Assembly (NCBI GenBank): GCA_016781115.1
Contig: JADDQX010000104.1
Span: 1 to 7,855, forward strand
Reading direction: 5' to 3'
DNA: 7,855 bases
Source: Actinomycetota bacterium
GTDB taxonomy: Bacteria; Actinomycetota; CADDZG01; WHSQ01
The stretch's first letter is position 1, and each line of letters opens with the position of its first letter. This document shows, piece after piece, positions 5,476 through 7,855 of this stretch. The translations under genes were made by a program, and so were the position numbers. The notes beneath the pieces are model-generated. The model saw only the letters and a list, made by a program, of their open reading frames with translations. It did not search any database and was not told the DNA's origin.

Positions 5476-7329
5476 TTAGTCCTGTCCGCGCTCGCGCTTC
5501 AGGTCCTTGACGATCGACTCCAGGGATTCCTCGGCACCCGTGTCCTCGGGATCGAGCGACTCTCCCTCGACATGAGAGCCTTCGGGCGCCGTGGCGGTGA
5601 CGTCGACCGGAGTGGGAGTGAGCTCGTCCGACCCCTCCGTCGATACCGACGGGGCGATCTCCTCCGCTATGGCATCGATGTTCTCACCGGGGGCCGCGCC
5701 GGGATCGGGGATCTCGCGGTTGAGCGCCCGGTCCAGTGGACGGATCTTCGGATCGGGCGGACCGAGATCCGCGTGGGCCGCCGGGTTGTGGTCCGGAGAC
5801 ATCTGAGCGATCAGCTCGGCCTGATCCTTCTCCTCGTCGGGAGCCATCTGCGCCGCGACCACCGCGTCGTCGGCGACCTCCGGCGCAAGGGCTTCGTCGC
5901 TGAGCTCGGGCATCATCTGCGCCGCGGAGATGAGCTCCTCCTCCGGCTGCGGACGCTGGATCGTGCTCTCCGTGGTCATCCCGGCGCCCTCGGTCGCCGC
6001 TCGGACCTCGACCTCCATCTCGACCTCAGAGGACTCCAGCTCCATGTCGGAGACGTCCGTGTCGACCGCGGTGACGCCGGTGGCAGCGGCATCCGAGGTG
6101 GTGACCGCGTACTCCTCCCCCGTCCCCTTCATGGCTTGCTTGCGGGACAGGCTGATGCGGCGACGGTCCAGATCGATGTCGATGATCTTCACCTCGACCT
6201 TGTCGTGGACGCCGACCTCGTCTTCGGCCCGCTCCACGTGGTGATCGGCAAGCTCGGATATGTGCACGAGGCCCTCGATCGCATCGTCGACCTCCACGAA
6301 AGCGCCGAACGGGACCAGCTTCGTGACACGACCCTCGATCACGTCGCCGACCGCGTGGCCGCGCGCGAACTGACGCCATGGGTCTTCCTGAGTGGCTTTC
6401 AGCGAGAGCGACACGCGCTCTCGATCGAGATCCACGTCGAGCACCTCGACATCGACCTCTTCACCGACCGTGACAACCTCGCTCGGATGGTCCACGTGCT
6501 TCCACGACAGCTCCGAGACGTGGACGAGACCGTCGACCCCGCCGAGGTCCACGAATGCGCCGAAGTTGACGATCGACGACACGACGCCCTTGCGCCTCTC
6601 GCCCTTGCCGAGCGAGGTGAGGAAGTCCTGACGCTGCTCCGCCTGAGACTCCTCGAGGAACTTCCGTCGCGACAACACGACGTTGTTGCGGTTCTTGTCG
6701 AGCTCGATGATGCGGCACTCGAGCTCCTTGCCCACGTAAGGCTGCAGGTCGCGCACCCGACGCATCTCCACGAGAGACGCCGGCAGGAAACCGCGGAGCC
6801 CGATGTCCAGGATGAGCCCGCCCTTGACGACCTCGATCACGGGACCCGTCACGGTCCCGTCCACGTTCTTGATCTCTTCGATCTTTCCCCACGCCCGCTC
6901 GTACTGAGCCCGCTTCTTCGACAGGATGAGCCGGCCGTCTTTGTCTTCCTTCTGCAGGACGAGAGTCTCGAGCTGGTCGCCCAGCGAGACGATCTCGGAC
7001 GGGTCGACGTCGTTGCGGATCGACAGCTCCCGCAATGGGATGACGCCTTCGGACTTGTAGCCGATGTCGAGCAGGACCTCATCCTTCTCGATCTTCACGA
7101 CGGTGCCGGTCATCAGGTCGCCGTCGTCGAACGGCTTGATGGTCGCCTCGATGGCTGCCATGAGGTCTTCCATCGACTCGCCCACGTCGTTCTCGACGAT
7201 GGTGCCGCCGGCGTAGGTCTCGCCGGAAGTGGATGGTGCGGTCCGGGTGATGGTGCCCCCGTGTCCGTCTGGGAGCGTCTGCTCGGCTCCCCCCGAGGCT
7301 TGCGCAGCCCCGTCTTGCTGTTCGCTCAT
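5476..7329 (-). CDS. rpsA: 30S ribosomal protein S1 (RpsA) with extended acidic tail
   Basis: S1 binds mRNA on the 30S subunit and helps load and unfold messages. The 617-residue protein has an N-terminal extension of about 65 residues, then four S1 (OB-fold) repeats at about 71-139, 157-222, 243-311 and 328-397. Repeats 3 and 4 carry the RNA-binding patterns NFGAFVDL...GLVHVSELSW and PFGAFVEV...GLVHISEL. Four repeats is the usual actinobacterial form. Residues 400-617 form a long low-complexity tail rich in Glu, Asp, Ala and Pro, with AQM-x-P-[DE] repeated three times (470-475, 493-498, 508-513) and a short charged end SLESIVKDLKRERGQD. Actinobacterial S1 is usually about 480-500 residues (481 in M. 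tuberculosis), so this tail is long. The ATG at 7329 is chosen over an open frame to 7491 because GGAGGAGG lies 10 nt before it and the extension would cross the promoter. It leads the operon with coaE. Confidence 0.97.
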   Translation of the reverse strand: MSEQQDGAAQASGGAEQTLPDGHGGTITRTAPSTSGETYAGGTIVENDVGESMEDLMAAIEATIKPFDDGDLMTGTVVKIEKDEVLLDIGYKSEGVIPLRELSIRNDVDPSEIVSLGDQLETLVLQKEDKDGRLILSKKRAQYERAWGKIEEIKNVDGTVTGPVIEVVKGGLILDIGLRGFLPASLVEMRRVRDLQPYVGKELECRIIELDKNRNNVVLSRRKFLEESQAEQRQDFLTSLGKGERRKGVVSSIVNFGAFVDLGGVDGLVHVSELSWKHVDHPSEVVTVGEEVDVEVLDVDLDRERVSLSLKATQEDPWRQFARGHAVGDVIEGRVTKLVPFGAFVEVDDAIEGLVHISELADHHVERAEDEVGVHDKVEVKIIDIDLDRRRISLSRKQAMKGTGEEYAVTTSDAAATGVTAVDTDVSDMELESSEVEMEVEVRAATEGAGMTTESTIQRPQPEEELISAAQMMPELSDEALAPEVADDAVVAAQMAPDEEKDQAELIAQMSPDHNPAAHADLGPPDPKIRPLDRALNREIPDPGAAPGENIDAIAEEIAPSVSTEGSDELTPTPVDVTATAPEGSHVEGESLDPEDTGAEESLESIVKDLKRERGQD

Positions 7330-7339
7330 ATGGGTGGTT

Positions 7340-7347
7340 CCTCCTCC
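7340..7347 (-). promoter_or_regulatory. rpsA: Shine-Dalgarno site of rpsA
   Basis: GGAGGAGG on the minus strand, 10 nt before the ATG at 7329. It is the strongest ribosome-binding sequence in the window, as expected for an abundant ribosomal protein, and it fixes the rpsA start. Confidence 0.85.
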
Positions 7348-7360
7348 ACTACAAAGATTT

Positions 7361-7378
7361 GCCCCCACGAAGGGGGGC
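7361..7378 (-). promoter_or_regulatory. GC hairpin at the start of the rpsA leader
   Basis: GCCCCC and GGGGGC form a perfect 6-bp stem around the loop CTTCGT. Its upstream end falls about where transcription from the -10 box at 7385-7390 should start, so the rpsA mRNA may begin with this stem-loop. It ends 13 nt before the GGAGGAGG site and is followed by CAAATCTTTG. It could stabilise the 5' end, take part in S1 autoregulation (established in E. coli with different leader structures), or stop polA read-through; the short T-rich stretch gives weak support to the last. Confidence 0.4.
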
Positions 7379-7384
7379 CGAAGG

Positions 7385-7390
7385 AGTATA
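7385..7390 (-). promoter_or_regulatory. rpsA: -10 box of the likely rpsA operon promoter
   Basis: TATACT on the minus strand matches the TATAAT consensus at five of six positions and fits the TAnnnT actinobacterial pattern. It lies in the 140-nt polA-rpsA spacer and would start transcription near 7378, giving a leader of about 49 nt. At 16-18 nt spacing no good TTGACA-like -35 box is seen, which is common in actinobacterial promoters. Confidence 0.5.
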
Positions 7391-7435
7391 CGGCGCGGTA
7401 GTTGCCCCGCCACAGGTGGCCTCGTCACACCCGCG

Positions 7436-7448
7436 GCGCGGAGCGCGC
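7436..7448 (-). terminator. Weak hairpin after polA
   Basis: GCGCG and CGCGC form a 5-bp stem with a 3-nt loop, 21-34 nt past the polA stop. There is no U-tract. It may help end or stabilise the polA transcript, but a stem this short arises easily by chance in GC-rich DNA. Confidence 0.2.
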
Positions 7449-7469
7449 ACATGCCTGAGATAGCCCCGG

Positions 7470-7855
7470 CTACCCTTTGGCGGCGGCCCAATCCTCGCCG
7501 AACGAGAGGTCGACCGCCAGCGGGACCTCCATGTCGCAGACCCCCGTCATCTCTTGCTCCACGAGCTCGGCGGCGGCCTCCCTCTCCCCCACCGGGACCT
7601 CGAACACGAGCTCGTCGTGCACCGTCAGGATCATCTCGGTGTCGACACCTTCTTCGCGGATGCGCCGGGCGACCGCGATCATCGCCAGCTTCATGATGTC
7701 GGCGGCAGATCCCTGGATCGGTGCGTTCAGCGCCTGCCGCTCGCCTATCGCGCGGATCCTCGGGTTCCCGCTGCCGAGCTCCGGGAGGTACCGGCGCCGT
7801 CCGAACATCGTCGTCGTGAACCCGTCCCGATGCGCCTGCTTCACGACATCGTCGA
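7470..7855 (-). CDS. polA: DNA polymerase I, C-terminal part
   Basis: The 3' end of a family A DNA polymerase gene; the frame is open to the window edge, so the start lies outside. About 128 residues are visible. They cover the last part of the polymerase domain: the conserved FGRRRYLPEL stretch, ERQALNAPIQGSAADIMKLAM at the fingers/palm junction, and catalytic motif C in LTVHDELVFEVP, whose HDE holds a metal-binding Asp. The end DLSFGEDWAAAKG matches the usual PolA C-terminus (VxxGxNW). PolA fills repair gaps, including those left by UvrABC, and removes RNA primers. The GTG at 7842-7844 is an internal valine codon, not a start. The 5'-nuclease and 3'-5' exonuclease domains are not in the window. 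Confidence 0.96.
   Translation of the reverse strand, partial: DDVVKQAHRDGFTTTMFGRRRYLPELGSGNPRIRAIGERQALNAPIQGSAADIMKLAMIAVARRIREEGVDTEMILTVHDELVFEVPVGEREAAAELVEQEMTGVCDMEVPLAVDLSFGEDWAAAKG

Noticed and set aside
4810..7401. An 863-codon open frame on the plus strand opposite coaE and rpsA
   Set aside because: It is antisense to two clear family genes. Its composition (many Leu, Arg, Asp, His, Val) is what the reverse of GC-biased codons produces, and it shows no domain or ribosome site. Long stop-free antisense frames are expected in such DNA.
7330..7491. A longer RpsA starting upstream of 7329
   Set aside because: It would translate through the -10 box, the hairpin and the Shine-Dalgarno site, and would overlap the end of polA.
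1..7855. CRISPR arrays, tRNA or rRNA genes, insertion sequences, attachment sites
   Set aside because: No regularly spaced repeats, tRNA cloverleaf, rRNA-like stretch, transposase or flanking direct repeats were seen on either strand.

Overview
The window is a high-GC bacterial chromosome segment in which every supported protein gene lies on the minus strand. Read 5'->3' on that strand the order is polA (C-terminal end only), rpsA, coaE, a HAD-family hydrolase gene, a GAF-GAF sensor histidine kinase gene, uvrB, and the first 38 codons of a likely MATE-family transporter. The polA-rpsA-coaE-uvrB order is a classic actinobacterial neighbourhood (Mycobacterium tuberculosis has polA, rpsA and coaE adjacent, with uvrB close by and a drug-efflux transporter gene after it). 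The GC-rich codons, GTG starts and four-repeat S1 protein fit this. The host is therefore most likely a member of the Actinomycetota; the sequence alone does not give the genus.

Layout, from high to low coordinates: polA ends at 7470. A 140-nt spacer holds a small GC hairpin, a good -10 box (TATACT), a GC hairpin near the expected transcript start and a strong Shine-Dalgarno sequence for rpsA. rpsA (7329-5476) encodes four S1 repeats plus an unusually long acidic tail. coaE (5465-4863) follows after 10 nt. The HAD gene (4866-4159) and the kinase gene (4162-2387) each overlap the gene before them through an ATGA stop/start, so rpsA-coaE-HAD-kinase looks like one operon with translational coupling. 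A 207-nt spacer then separates the kinase from uvrB (2179-182). It contains a 37-codon leader reading frame with a good Shine-Dalgarno sequence; its TAG stop shares one base with the uvrB GTG start. uvrB ends inside a strong 16-bp hairpin, and the transporter gene begins 66 nt later.

Most genes are housekeeping: DNA repair synthesis (PolA), excision repair (UvrB), translation (S1) and CoA synthesis (CoaE). The accessory parts are the HAD hydrolase and the orphan soluble histidine kinase set between coaE and uvrB. No response regulator, mobile element, CRISPR array, tRNA or rRNA is visible. I see no wholly new multi-gene system. The most unusual details are the uvrB leader frame, the hairpin over the uvrB stop codon, the extended S1 tail with AQM-x-P repeats, and the non-canonical phosphoacceptor box of the kinase.
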